Shown: positions 1-8,053, numbered from the stretch's first letter. The stretch: DNA of 64,000 nucleotides from Chloroflexota bacterium (GCA_016197225.1 JACPWC010000114.1:1-64000), one strand, 5' to 3'. Numbers and translations: made by a program. Notes: generated by a model from the sequence alone, not told the origin.

Positions 1-111
1 AACGCCGACTCTGCAACACTCAAAGCTCTCGACCAAATGACCCGGCGCAGAGTCATTACCAAATTGAACGCGGACTACACAGTTGAAGTCCCTCTGGTGC
101 GCCGCTGGTAA
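1..111 (+). CDS. C-terminal end of an unidentified protein (5' truncated)
   Basis: An open frame enters from the left edge and stops at 109-111 (TAA), giving 36 residues that end in EVPLVRRW. Basic, alternating helix/strand text of this kind is common at the ends of winged-helix modules attached to AAA or STAND ATPases, but that is only a resemblance. The next gene starts 46 nt downstream on the same strand. The fragment is too short for a function to be assigned, and it could also be a chance open frame. Confidence 0.35.
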   Translation, partial: NADSATLKALDQMTRRRVITKLNADYTVEVPLVRRW

Positions 112-157
112 ATGAACGAGCGCCGCTGTAAACCCAATCTCTAATCTCCAGCCTGCA

Positions 158-1075
158 ATGCCAACTTCCCTCCTCACTCACGGTCGCGTCACCTGGACCA
201 ACATCGTCAAGCCGACGCAAGACGATATTAACGGACTCAGCGCCCGCTACCCGCAGTTTCATCCCCTGAATCTCAAAGACTGCCTGAGCGAATTGGAGTT
301 CCCCAAGCTCGACCATCACGACGATTACCTGTTCATGGTGGTGCAAATGCCGGTTCATGACGACAAGGCCCAGTTCTCCCGCCCGGTGGAAGTGGACATC
401 TTCGTCGCCCGAGGTACGCTCGTCACCTCACACAGCGGCCAACTTCCCCCGCTCGACGATCTCTTCACCCAGGCCCAGAAAGACGCCGACGCCCGTGAAC
501 GTCTGATGGGGCGCGGGGCCAGCCCCCTGCTCTATCACCTGCTCGATGCGTTTATTGGCTATAACTTCCCTCTCGTCCAGCGCCTCGACCACGAGATTCA
601 CCATATCGAAGACAATTTGTTCAGCAATGACACCCGTCACATCCTCAACGAGATCGCCCTCGTCCGCCGCGAACTGATCGCCCTGCGCCGCATCCTTAGG
701 CCGCAATTGGATGTGATTGCCTCCCTGGCCACCGGCAACTGGCCCTTCATTCACGACGATTTGACTCTCTACTGGGGCGACATCAATGACCGGCTCAAGC
801 AAACCCAGTCCATGCTCGACGAGCACATCGAAGTGGTGGACGGCCTCTCGGACACGATTGACACTCTGGCCTCGCACCGCATTGATGAAGTCGTCAGAGT
901 GCTGACGATCATCACCGTCCTCACCCTGCCCCTCACCTTGCTCTCGACCATTTTTAGTATGAACGTCGTTTTGCCGTTCAAGGAACATCCGGCGTCGTTC
1001 TACGTGGTCATTGCCTTTGGCGTCGCCCTCACCGCCGCGCTGGTGTGGTATTTGCGACAACGAAGGTGGCTGTAA
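158..1075 (+). CDS. corA: CorA-family divalent cation (Mg2+) transporter
   Basis: A 305-residue protein with the CorA plan: a large soluble N-terminal domain rich in acidic and helical segments, a long helix (about residues 165-240), then two membrane spans at the extreme C-terminus (about 248-268 and 278-300) and a short basic tail. CorA proteins form pentameric channels for Mg2+ or Co2+ influx in the inner membrane. The loop after the first span, normally GMN, reads SMN here (TIFSMNV), which keeps the Met-Asn pair but replaces the Gly. The gene is convergent with the LCP gene, from which it is separated by a purine/pyrimidine quasi-palindrome. Family assignment is firm; ion specificity is inferred. 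Confidence 0.9.
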   Translation: MPTSLLTHGRVTWTNIVKPTQDDINGLSARYPQFHPLNLKDCLSELEFPKLDHHDDYLFMVVQMPVHDDKAQFSRPVEVDIFVARGTLVTSHSGQLPPLDDLFTQAQKDADARERLMGRGASPLLYHLLDAFIGYNFPLVQRLDHEIHHIEDNLFSNDTRHILNEIALVRRELIALRRILRPQLDVIASLATGNWPFIHDDLTLYWGDINDRLKQTQSMLDEHIEVVDGLSDTIDTLASHRIDEVVRVLTIITVLTLPLTLLSTIFSMNVVLPFKEHPASFYVVIAFGVALTAALVWYLRQRRWL

Positions 1076-1143
1076 ACAGAAAAGAGAAGAGAGAAGAGCG
1101 TAGCGATTGCCACCCCTCTCTCTTCTCTCCTCGCTCCTCTTTC
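1076..1143. repeat. Quasi-palindromic spacer, possible bidirectional terminator
   Basis: Between the convergent corA and LCP genes lies a purine-rich run (GAGAAGAGAGAAGAG) followed about 20 nt later by a complementary pyrimidine run (CTCTCTCTTCTCTC). The two halves can pair and would sit at the 3' end of both transcripts. The pattern is the same kind of short-word inverted repetition seen in many spacers of this window. Confidence 0.45.
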
Positions 1144-1151
1144 AGCAGGTC

Positions 1152-2240
1152 TTACGGCGTCGCCAAAAACGCTTCTACAACTGGCCCGATACTTGCACGT
1201 TGAGGGATCCAGACGTTCGCCCCGCCGGGCGTGACCCACGCCGCCAGATAAGTCTGGTCAATGGCGTAAGTTGTGATCCGCGAGCGGTCAATTTTCTGCG
1301 CCGTCAAGCCGTAGGAAACGAGTTGCGGCAGAGTCAAGTCGGTCTCGAACGTGCCGGCGGCGGCAGTGTAAAGCTCCGGCAGGCGCGAAACAGCGTCAAC
1401 ACCGATGGCCTTGTCGCGGATGGCGAGCAGAACCAACTGCTGGCGTTTGATGCGCTCGGTGTCGTTGTCCTGATGGCGAGTGCGGGCGTAACGCAAGGCA
1501 GTGAGGCCATCCATGTGCTGGAGGCCAGGCTCGACGATCAGAGTCATGAAGCCGTAATCGTCGGTCGGGAATTTGTCGTCGTAGATGCGCTTTGGCACCT
1601 CAATGTCAATGCCGCCCAACGCGTCCACGCCGTTGACAAAGCCTTGAAAGTTGACGAGGGCGAAATGATCGAGCGGGATGCCGAAGTTGAGAGTCACAGC
1701 GTCCATCGCTTCGCGCGGGCCGCCGCCGGGCAAATCGTAAAGTTCGCCGTAGTAATAAGCAGTGTTGATTCGGCCTTCGGTGATCTTGTAGGCCTCCAGG
1801 TTGGGCAGGGCCACCCACACATCGCGTGGCAGAGCCAGCAATTTGGCCGTTTGATTATCAAAGTCAACACGAAGCACCATCATGGTGTCGGTGCGGGTGG
1901 GCTGACCGGCTTCGTCGGGACGCTCGTCCTTGCCCATGAGCAGGATGTTGACCACGCCGGTTGATGGAACTAGCGTGGCGGTGGGAACCGGAGTCGGCTC
2001 GCGAATGGTTGGCCCGGAAACCCCCGGCACTATCGTCTGCAACACTTCGAGCGGCGGCGGCGGAGTCTCGTTGGCGGCCAGAGCCTGAGAGCGAGTCCGC
2101 CAGTAAACGCCGATGAAGCCCAGAGTCAGGCAAATGTTTGCGCCCACCACCCAGGCCAGAGCAATGGTCAAAAAATGAATACACCCGGAACGTTTCCGGG
2201 CTGGCTGTCTTTGTGTTGGTTGAGGTTGTTCGTCCATCAA
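1152..2240 (-). CDS. LytR-CpsA-Psr (LCP) family cell-envelope protein
   Basis: A 362-residue protein with a short cytoplasmic N-terminus, one membrane span (about residues 22-48), a Pro/Thr-rich linker, and an extracellular LCP domain from about residue 95. The family landmarks are visible: NILLMGKDER, RTDTMMVLRVD, LPRDVWV and a Tyr-Ala-Arg-x-Arg element near residue 250. LCP proteins transfer undecaprenyl-linked glycopolymers to peptidoglycan or other acceptors at the outer face of the membrane. It is transcribed divergently from the propeller gene at 2357 and convergently with corA. The substrate polymer cannot be told from the sequence. Confidence 0.92.
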   Translation of the reverse strand: MMDEQPQPTQRQPARKRSGCIHFLTIALAWVVGANICLTLGFIGVYWRTRSQALAANETPPPPLEVLQTIVPGVSGPTIREPTPVPTATLVPSTGVVNILLMGKDERPDEAGQPTRTDTMMVLRVDFDNQTAKLLALPRDVWVALPNLEAYKITEGRINTAYYYGELYDLPGGGPREAMDAVTLNFGIPLDHFALVNFQGFVNGVDALGGIDIEVPKRIYDDKFPTDDYGFMTLIVEPGLQHMDGLTALRYARTRHQDNDTERIKRQQLVLLAIRDKAIGVDAVSRLPELYTAAAGTFETDLTLPQLVSYGLTAQKIDRSRITTYAIDQTYLAAWVTPGGANVWIPQRASIGPVVEAFLATP

Positions 2241-2253
2241 TCCGTTGATCCTG

Positions 2254-2323
2254 GTAGGGGCGCAGCATTCGGAAGGAAAGTTTGCTATTCGCCAAACAAT
2301 TCGCCCGAATGCTTCGCCCTTAC
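2254..2323. repeat. Dispersed palindromic repeat between divergent genes
   Basis: Two 19-nt arms, 2254-2272 and 2305-2323, are inverted copies with 17 of 19 positions matching; the arm core is GCATTCGG / CCGAATGC. The element lies between the divergent LCP gene and the gene at 2357, so it falls in both upstream regions. A related half (GTAGGGGCGCAATTCC) occurs at 6366-6381. Its form suggests a REP/MITE-like repeat rather than a promoter. Confidence 0.7.
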
Positions 2324-2356
2324 GACCGCACTAAAAGACATTACCCGACTTGTGTT

Positions 2357-4795
2357 ATGAGCCTTGTGACCGTAGAATTACCCGCAATGTCCCTTGAAGC
2401 CGATGTAGCTTACGTGCATTTGATTGACGGCGTTCGCCAGACTGAAGTTCCGCCCGGCTTTGCCGTGCGAGCCGCGCCCCGCCGCGCCGCCCGAAGCCGC
2501 GACCGCGACATGTTGCTCCTGGGACTCTACATGAACTCGCCCTTGCAAGCCGAGTGGCTTGACCACATTGCCAGCGTGTACTTTGGCACACCCGGCTCGG
2601 TGACGGCGGCCACCCGCGCCGCCATCAGCGCCCTCAACAGCAAATTGCTCGACACTAACCGCCTGCTCGGCGTGGACGCCGTCTCGGGCGGGCTGAGTTG
2701 CGCCGTGCTTCGCGGCAACGAACTCTACGTGGCGCAATCGGGGCCAGGGCAGGTGATCATTCTGCACGCCAACGCCGTCGAACGTTTCCCCGCCGCCTCA
2801 CGCGACTCGCGGCCTCTCGGCCTGGGGCAAATGCCCGACGTGCAATACTTTCACACCTCAGTCGCCGCCGCCGATTATGTCTTACTCACTCGCGCCGCGC
2901 CGGCGGCATGGGAATCCACGTCCTTTACCAATCTGCCCAGCGCCACGCTCGAGTCGGCGGTGGCCCGCCTCACCCGGCTCTCCGGTTCTGAGGCGTGTGT
3001 GCTCGTCGCTCGTTTCGTAGCCGAAGGCATTCCGCCCGCCAGGCCGCGAAGCGCGATCACTGCCGCGCCGCTGCCGCCCGCCGAGCCGTTGGTGAAAGCG
3101 TCGGTTGAGCCGCCGACGGCGGTGACGATGCCGGAATCCGCTCCCCAACCAGTGGCGGCTGAACCGGCCTCGGAGCCGGTCATGGAAGCAATCCCGGTTT
3201 CCGAGTCCGACACCTCGGCGTTGGCTGGAATTATATCGCGGGTGCGCGCCTCGACGGCGATGGGCGACTCCTCATCCGTCGAAGTGGAAGCCGCCTCCGC
3301 GCCTGACTCGAATACGCTCCCGGCTGTCGTTCAAATTGGCGAGCATGCTTACGAGTTTGAGGAAGACGAGAACGCCGAGCCGGTTGAAGCCGACGAGGAA
3401 TCGAAGCGCTTTGATCTCAAGACAACCCTAAGCGAACTGGGCGAGCGCCTCAAACGTTGGTTCACCGGCCTGCCTCTCGCCAACCTTGATGCTTCACTCA
3501 AGCGCGGCTTCTCGTCGCTGGGCGGCTCCCTCTCCGGCTCCAGCAGCAATTTGCTGGGCCGCGTTTTGCCGGAAGGCGGCCTCCGCGCCGGCGACCTTCG
3601 CATTCCAAACTCGGTCTTGATGGCAGTGGCGATCCTGACTCCGATCCTGATCGGTTTGCTGGTCGGCGTTGTCTACGTCCAGCGCGGGCGCGACAAGGAG
3701 TTCAGAGAATATCTGGAGGCCGCGAAACTGGAAGCTAGCCTGGCCCGCACCGCGCCCGACCCGCTGGCCGCCCAGCCACACTGGGAAACCACGCTCTCTC
3801 TTTTGAATCAGGCCGACATCATTTATGCCGGACGCCCCGAGTCGGCGGCCCTGCGCGCCGAGGCCCAGCAGGCGTTGGACGCAGTGGACAACGTCCAACG
3901 ATTGGCGTTCGAGCCGCTGATTCAGGGCGGCCTGGCCCCGGATGCCACGCTCACCGAATTGGTCGTCAACGGCAACGAAGTGTATGCCCTCGATTCGTCG
4001 CAAGGGCGAGTCTACCGCGCCCTGCTCACCGAAGCCGACCGCTTCAGCGTTGACCGGGGCTTCGAGTGTAGCGCCGGGCCGGTCGGCTCGTATAACATCA
4101 CCCACATCGTGGACATCGTCTGGCTCAACACGCCGAACATTGTGGGCAAGCCCGCCCTGCTGGCGATGGACGCCGACGGCGACCTAATGTACTGCAAGCC
4201 CGATGGCACTTTGCCCGAAGCCTCCGGTTTAATTCCGCCGGACTCTGGCTGGAAGTCGCCACAAGCCATTGAACTTTACGCCGACCGGCTGTACGTGCTC
4301 GACCCGGGCGGCAACCAGATTTGGTCGTATGATCGCGTGGGCGGCGTGTTCTCTGACCGGCCCAAGAATTACTTCACCACTCAGGTCTTCGATCTTTCAA
4401 GCGCCGTCAGCTTCACCATCGCTCAGGGCGATATTTACATTCTGCGGGCCGACGGGCGGCTCACCTTTTGCGCCCGCGACCCAAATACGCTGGAGCCAAG
4501 CTGTGTTGAAAACGCGCTCTACTCCGACTCGCGGCCGGGCCGCCCCAGCGGCGACCGTCTGCAAGACATGATCGCGCCCAGAGCCTTGTTCTACGACCCG
4601 CCGCCGGAGCCTTCGCTCTACCTGCTCGATCAGGGATTGAATGGCGTTTATCAACTGAGCCTGAAGCTGGTTCTGCAACGCCAGCAAAAGCCTGAGGCAG
4701 TTCTGCCCGAAGCAATGACGGCAATTGCCATCGGCTCGAATAAGGATATTTTCGTCGCCGCCGGAAACAACGTCTTTCGGGCACAGCGGCCTTAA
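2357..4795 (+). CDS. Membrane-anchored protein with PP2C-like N-terminus and propeller-like C-terminus
   Basis: An 812-residue protein if started at the ATG at 2357; a second ATG at 2387 is equally plausible. The open frame extends back to 2282, but that part lies in the repeat. The N-terminal 250 residues resemble a degenerate PP2C phosphatase fold (segments such as GGLSCAVLRGNELYVAQSGPGQ). An acidic, low-complexity linker follows, then one membrane span (about residues 420-445, LMAVAILTPILIGLLVG), then about 350 residues of repeated beta-strand units with a Gly/Asp/Tyr pattern typical of an NHL- or quinoprotein-like propeller. This suggests a cytoplasmic domain coupled to an extracellular sensor or scaffold. 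The PP2C metal-binding aspartates are not convincingly present, so enzymatic activity is doubtful. No specific function is assigned. Confidence 0.7.
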   Translation: MSLVTVELPAMSLEADVAYVHLIDGVRQTEVPPGFAVRAAPRRAARSRDRDMLLLGLYMNSPLQAEWLDHIASVYFGTPGSVTAATRAAISALNSKLLDTNRLLGVDAVSGGLSCAVLRGNELYVAQSGPGQVIILHANAVERFPAASRDSRPLGLGQMPDVQYFHTSVAAADYVLLTRAAPAAWESTSFTNLPSATLESAVARLTRLSGSEACVLVARFVAEGIPPARPRSAITAAPLPPAEPLVKASVEPPTAVTMPESAPQPVAAEPASEPVMEAIPVSESDTSALAGIISRVRASTAMGDSSSVEVEAASAPDSNTLPAVVQIGEHAYEFEEDENAEPVEADEESKRFDLKTTLSELGERLKRWFTGLPLANLDASLKRGFSSLGGSLSGSSSNLLGRVLPEGGLRAGDLRIPNSVLMAVAILTPILIGLLVGVVYVQRGRDKEFREYLEAAKLEASLARTAPDPLAAQPHWETTLSLLNQADIIYAGRPESAALRAEAQQALDAVDNVQRLAFEPLIQGGLAPDATLTELVVNGNEVYALDSSQGRVYRALLTEADRFSVDRGFECSAGPVGSYNITHIVDIVWLNTPNIVGKPALLAMDADGDLMYCKPDGTLPEASGLIPPDSGWKSPQAIELYADRLYVLDPGGNQIWSYDRVGGVFSDRPKNYFTTQVFDLSSAVSFTIAQGDIYILRADGRLTFCARDPNTLEPSCVENALYSDSRPGRPSGDRLQDMIAPRALFYDPPPEPSLYLLDQGLNGVYQLSLKLVLQRQQKPEAVLPEAMTAIAIGSNKDIFVAAGNNVFRAQRP

Positions 4796-4838
4796 ATCAA
4801 ACGCCAAGTATCTGGCCCGACACTTGGCGTCTGATTGC

Positions 4839-4867
4839 TTGACTCTCATTCTCGCGAAAGATAGAAT
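4839..4867 (+). promoter_or_regulatory. Sigma70-type promoter of coaE, near-leaderless
   Basis: TTGACT at 4839-4844, a 17-nt spacer and TAGAAT at 4862-4867. The coaE start codon is at 4875, only 7 nt after the -10 box, so transcription would begin at or next to the ATG. Just upstream, an inverted repeat (CGCCAAGT at 4802-4809 and ACTTGGCG at 4822-4829) may end the preceding transcript. Confidence 0.65.
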
Positions 4868-4874
4868 ACTGCCC

Positions 4875-6035
4875 ATGAGCCAATGGCCCGGAAAATACGT
4901 CATCGGTCTGACCGGCAACATTGCCACCGGCAAGAGCGTGGTGCGCAAGATGCTGGAGCATCTGGGCGCGTTCGGCATTGACGCCGACGGCCTCTCGCAT
5001 CAGGCCATGGCCAAGGGCGGCCCGGCTTACAACCAGGTGGTGCAGGCGTTCGGCCAGTTCATTCTGGGCAGTGACGACCAGATTGATCGCCAGGCCCTGG
5101 GCAACATTGTCTTCTCCAGCCCCAAGGCCCTGGCCAAGCTTGAAGCCATCATTCATCCCATCGTCCGCCAGGCAGTGAACATTCTGGCCGCCCGCGCCAA
5201 ACAACCCGTCGTCGTCATCGAAGCCATCAAATTGCTGGAGGGTGAATTGGCCGCCCTCTGTGACTCAGTGTGGGTGGTGAGCGTGCCCGAAGAGATGCAG
5301 GTGGTGCGGCTGATGCAGAAACGCGGGATGACGATTGAGCAGGCCCGCTTGCGCATTGCCGCCCAGTCGGCACAAGCCGAGAAGATGGCCAAGGCCACCA
5401 TCGTCATTCAGAACATGGGGTCGTTTGAAGATACCTGGTCGCAGGTGCAGGGCGCATGGAACAAGCTGGTGCCGACGGCGCAAAAACAAAAGGCCGAGGA
5501 GGCCGAGGCGGCTCCCCAAGCCACCCCGGCCAGGGTCGGAGCCGCGCCCGCTGTCGCCATTCGCAAAGGCAAACCGGCAGACGCCGCCGCCATCGCCAAC
5601 TTTATTAATCAAACGGCAAAGAGTTCGCTCACCCGCGCCGACATCATGGCCCTCTTTGGGCAAAAGGCGTTTGTGCTGGCGCACGTCAACAACACCCTGG
5701 GCGCGCTGGCCGGGTGGCAGGTGGAAAACCTGGTGACGCGGGTGGACGACCTTCACCTGCTCAACAGCGTGCCGCCGGATGTGGTCATCGGCCCGATGTT
5801 GGACACGATTGAAGCGGCATCGCAGGAACTACAGAGTGAAGCCGCCTTTGTGTTTGTTCAGCCCGATCTTGGCAACGGGGCCAAAGCCGCCTTCGCCGGC
5901 GCCGGCTACGAGCCAATCACTGCCGATAGCATCAGCATCACTGCCTGGCGCGAAGCCGTGAAAGAGTCGCAGCCGCCGGGAACGATGACGATGTTCAAGA
6001 AACTGCGCGAAGACCGGGTGCTGAGGCCGGTGTAG
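4875..6035 (+). CDS. coaE: Dephospho-CoA kinase fused to a GNAT-like domain
   Basis: A 386-residue protein starting at the ATG at 4875; the frame is open further upstream but the promoter abuts this ATG. Residues 1-200 are a dephospho-CoA kinase, which phosphorylates the 3'-OH of dephospho-CoA in the last step of CoA synthesis. The P-loop GNIATGKS is at 14-21, followed by DADGLSHQAM and the EAIKLLEG and PEEMQVVRLM segments. After an Ala/Glu-rich linker, about residues 225-375 read as an acetyltransferase-like (GNAT) domain beginning AVAIRKGKPADAAAIANFI. Normal CoaE is about 200 residues, so this is a fusion. The extra domain lacks a clear acetyl-CoA pyrophosphate loop and may be non-catalytic. 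tRNA-Val follows downstream under its own promoter. Confidence 0.88.
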   Translation: MSQWPGKYVIGLTGNIATGKSVVRKMLEHLGAFGIDADGLSHQAMAKGGPAYNQVVQAFGQFILGSDDQIDRQALGNIVFSSPKALAKLEAIIHPIVRQAVNILAARAKQPVVVIEAIKLLEGELAALCDSVWVVSVPEEMQVVRLMQKRGMTIEQARLRIAAQSAQAEKMAKATIVIQNMGSFEDTWSQVQGAWNKLVPTAQKQKAEEAEAAPQATPARVGAAPAVAIRKGKPADAAAIANFINQTAKSSLTRADIMALFGQKAFVLAHVNNTLGALAGWQVENLVTRVDDLHLLNSVPPDVVIGPMLDTIEAASQELQSEAAFVFVQPDLGNGAKAAFAGAGYEPITADSISITAWREAVKESQPPGTMTMFKKLREDRVLRPV

Positions 6036-6067
6036 CACTTCAACTTCGCTCAGGGCGCAAAAGCAGG

Positions 6068-6096
6068 TTGTCAAACCCCCACTGACTCTGTATAAT
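6068..6096 (+). promoter_or_regulatory. Strong promoter of tRNA-Val
   Basis: TTGTCA at 6068-6073, a 17-nt spacer and a perfect TATAAT at 6091-6096. The mature tRNA begins 12 nt after the -10 box, leaving a 5' leader of only a few nucleotides. Confidence 0.85.
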
Positions 6097-6107
6097 GCAA
6101 ACACTTC

Positions 6108-6181
6108 GGGCGGTTAGCTCAGTTGGTTAGAGCGTTGCTTTGACATAGCAAAGGTCGTAGGTTCAAGTCCTATACCGCCCA
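6108..6181 (+). tRNA. tRNA-Val (anticodon GAC)
   Basis: A 74-nt cloverleaf. The acceptor stem pairs GGGCGGT (6108-6114) with ACCGCCC (6174-6180), followed by discriminator A at 6181; CCA is not encoded. The D arm is GCTC/GAGC, the anticodon stem TTGCT/AGCAA with loop TTGACAT, the anticodon GAC at 6142-6144, and the T loop TTCAAGT. GAC reads the valine codons GUC and GUU. A consensus promoter lies directly upstream. No obvious U-tract terminator follows; the next element is a quasi-palindromic spacer and then a T-box leader on the same strand. Confidence 0.97.
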
Positions 6182-6183
6182 CA

Positions 6184-6247
6184 CAATCTCCAATCCTCCA
6201 ATTCTCCCATCAAAAGAGAATTGGCAAATTGGAGAATTAGAGAATTG
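6184..6247. repeat. Quasi-palindromic spacer after tRNA-Val
   Basis: Repeated words CTCCAATTCTC and complementary GAGAATTGG / TTGGAGAATT occur in both orientations within about 60 nt. The segment can fold into alternative hairpins and may serve as the 3' end of the tRNA transcript. It belongs to the class of short-word palindromic spacers described in the findings. Confidence 0.5.
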
Positions 6248-6580
6248 AAACGCGTTGACCGGGACGAGTAACTGTTGAGCGTGCAACAGGAAGCGGCGGC
6301 CACGGACTGAGAGCCACCGCCGGCAAAGCAACAGCCAAAACCACCCGCAAGCGTAACCCTGAACGTAGGGGCGCAATTCCTTCGCCCAACCTAGTAAGGG
6401 AAACGGGCCGGCCCGTTACAGCCGCAAGAGATGGTCTGGTCGTCCAGTAGTCTCGTGGTCTGGTAGTCAGCGTGTTGCTCGACTATTCGACCAATTGACC
6501 ACTCGACCACCCGACTAAATTGGGTGGAACCGCGTGAGGAAGCTCTCGCCCCAAACTTGGGGCGAGAGCTTTTGTTTTGT
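6248..6580 (+). promoter_or_regulatory. T-box riboswitch leader, predicted threonine specifier
   Basis: The T-box antiterminator sequence GGGTGGAACCGCG sits at 6522-6534. It is followed by a strong intrinsic terminator (AGCTCTCGCCCC at 6541-6552 pairing with 6559-6570, then TTTTGTTTT). Upstream are stem I landmarks: GACGAGTA near 6263-6270, then CTGTTG (6272-6277) pairing with CAACAG (6329-6334), followed by AAAACCAC. By alignment with the second leader in this window, which reads TTTCCAC before serS, the specifier is ACC at 6340-6342, a threonine codon. T-boxes bind uncharged cognate tRNA and antiterminate transcription. The first gene downstream is an exonuclease, and thrS lies about 1.5 kb further on. 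About 90 nt between stem I and the antiterminator (6430-6518) is a quasi-palindrome built from GGTCTGGTCGT-like words. Confidence 0.85.
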
Positions 6581-6589
6581 GCCATTGAA

Positions 6590-6655
6590 CCCGCAAAGGT
6601 TTCCCTTCGTTTCCTTTCTTTCCTTTGCGCTCTTCGCGTCTTGGCGTGAGGTGAA
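6590..6655. repeat. Dispersed repeat remnant (CGCAAAGG ... CTTTGCGCTCTTCGCG type)
   Basis: The pyrimidine-rich segment between the T-box terminator and the exonuclease start contains CCGCAAAGG and CCTTTGCGCTCTTCGCGTC. The same words recur at about 47820-47905 and 52298-52380. The repeat ends just before the ribosome binding site GAGGTGA of the exonuclease gene. Confidence 0.55.
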
Positions 6656-6657
6656 CC

Positions 6658-7221
6658 ATGCCCGAAATTTACGTCAGCACCGACATCGAAGCCGATGGCC
6701 CGATTCCGGGGCCGCACTCCATGCTCAGCTTTGCCTCGGCGGCTTACCTGCCGAACAAAACGCTGGTGAGCACATTCGCGGCCAACCTGGAGACACTGCC
6801 CGGCGCGTCGGGCCACCCGGAGACCATGGCCTGGTGGCAGACCCAGGCCGAGGCCTGGGACGCTTGCCGAAAAGAGTTGTTGCCGCCGCATGTGGCGATG
6901 AAGAATTACCTGACGTGGTTGAAGCGATTGCCGGGCAGACCGGTGTTCGTGGCCTACCCGGCGGCCTACGACTTCATGTTCGTCTACTGGTATCTCATCA
7001 AGTTCACGGGCGAAAGCCCGTTCTCGCACTCGGCGCTGGATATCAAAACGTATGCGATGGCGCTGTTGAGGAAGGAATACCGCGAGGCGACGAAGGACAA
7101 CATGCCGAAGCGCTGGTTCGACCAACTGCCGCACACGCATCTGGCATTGGACGACGCCATTGAGCAAGGGGCGTTGTTCTGTAATATGCTGGCCGAGAAT
7201 GTGGGGATGAAATGCGAGTGA
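6658..7221 (+). CDS. DEDD-superfamily 3'-5' exonuclease (Rv2179c-like)
   Basis: A 187-residue protein with the acidic residues of a DEDDh exonuclease: STDIEADG (Asp9, Glu11) at the N-terminus, [10 protein letters not shown] in the middle (second Asp) and [11 protein letters not shown] near the C-terminus (His plus Asp). The layout matches the small exoribonuclease family typified by mycobacterial Rv2179c, which trims RNA 3' ends. A good ribosome binding site, GAGGTGA, lies 4 nt before the ATG. It is the first gene behind a T-box leader with a threonine specifier, an unusual position for a nuclease. Downstream the strand switches to a Uma2 gene whose stop abuts this stop codon. The substrate is not known. 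Confidence 0.8.
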   Translation: MPEIYVSTDIEADGPIPGPHSMLSFASAAYLPNKTLVSTFAANLETLPGASGHPETMAWWQTQAEAWDACRKELLPPHVAMKNYLTWLKRLPGRPVFVAYPAAYDFMFVYWYLIKFTGESPFSHSALDIKTYAMALLRKEYREATKDNMPKRWFDQLPHTHLALDDAIEQGALFCNMLAENVGMKCE

Positions 7222-7854
7222 TCAGCTTTCGGCGGAAAGCAGGTCGTCTACCGCAAGTTCGAAGCCGTTGAGAAGAATTGAGCGGGCGTGGTCGCCGGAG
7301 TTGAACTGTCCCGAAAGCTTGAACGTCCGACCGTCAAGAGTGTAAACGGAAACGCGGCGAGCCTGCGGGTTGATGATCCAATATTCAGGAATGCCGGCCT
7401 GGGCGTATTCGCGAAACTTCGTTTCTGTGTCGTGCGGCTCGTTACTGGGTGAAATGATTTCTACTGCTAAATCGGGCGGCCCACTTTCTCGTTCGCCCAT
7501 GCGGTCACGATTCTCATTGAGCCAGAACATAAAGTCCGGCTCGCGGTATTTGCCCGGCCACAGGCGGACAGGGTGAGGCGCGAACAAAACCTCGCCGATG
7601 TTGTTCTCTTTCAGCCAGTCAGTCACAAGATTGATGTAACGCTTCAGAATGCGTTGGTGAGTCAGGGTTGGCATAGGCAAAACCACCAGTCGGCCGTTCG
7701 AGAGTTCCATCGGGCGGTTAAAGGCTTCTGAAAAGACCAGGTAAGCCTCTTCGCTCCACACTTGTTCGCTGAGGAGTTCGTAGGCCAGTTCCTGCTCAGT
7801 CTGGGCAGTGGGCGAATATGTCTGAGGCGTAAACGGAGCGCTTACAATTGTCAT
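7222..7854 (-). CDS. Uma2-family (DUF820) putative endonuclease
   Basis: A 210-residue protein starting at the ATG at 7854; the frame is open upstream but the family pattern starts here. It shows the Uma2 signature in order: MELSNGRLVVLP, a His-rich helix (LTHQRILKRYINLVTDWL), YREPDFMFW with the catalytic-type Asp, LAVEIISPSN, a Lys/Arg helix (TKFREYAQAGIPEYWIINP) and a terminal strand pair. The fold is PD-(D/E)XK-like; the biological role is unsettled and these genes are abundant in Chloroflexota and cyanobacteria. It lies antisense between the exonuclease and thrS, inside what looks like one threonine-controlled transcription unit, and may be an insertion there. Confidence 0.85.
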   Translation of the reverse strand: MTIVSAPFTPQTYSPTAQTEQELAYELLSEQVWSEEAYLVFSEAFNRPMELSNGRLVVLPMPTLTHQRILKRYINLVTDWLKENNIGEVLFAPHPVRLWPGKYREPDFMFWLNENRDRMGERESGPPDLAVEIISPSNEPHDTETKFREYAQAGIPEYWIINPQARRVSVYTLDGRTFKLSGQFNSGDHARSILLNGFELAVDDLLSAES

Positions 7855-7900
7855 TCTTTTACCTTGCCGAGAGTCTAGCACATTCGGCGAAGGACGGCAA

Positions 7901-7983
7901 AAGGAGGGAATATGACTAACCCCAACACCAACACTATCAAGCGGCCCCGGCAAAGGCTGTGAACCGCGCCTCTGCCGGGCCGC
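7901..7983 (+). promoter_or_regulatory. Candidate leader peptide and hairpin upstream of thrS
   Basis: A strong ribosome binding site, AAGGAGG (7901-7907), precedes a 16-codon frame at 7912-7962 that reads MTNPNTNTIKRPRQRL. Three of its first eight codons are Thr. Its 3' part forms one arm (7941-7952, GCGGCCCCGGCA) of an 11-bp hairpin whose other arm is 7973-7983. This resembles a peptide-leader attenuator, but no U-tract follows the hairpin, so it may be fortuitous. Confidence 0.3.
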
Positions 7984-8026
7984 GCCATGTTTGCTAAAGC
8001 GGTTCGGCAGAGAAACCCAATTGTTC

Positions 8027-8053
8027 GTAGAGCGATTTGCCAAATCGCTCTAC
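8027..8053. repeat. 27-bp palindrome, family A copy 1
   Basis: A nearly perfect palindrome with arms GTAGAGCGATTTG and CAAATCGCTCTAC around a central C. It lies directly upstream of the thrS ribosome binding site. Two further members are at 40197-40223 and 60062-60088. Confidence 0.85.

Noticed and set aside
428-1060. 210-codon minus-strand open frame over corA
   Set aside because: Pure antisense shadow of a clear CorA gene; no family resemblance and composition dictated by the codon bias of the other strand.
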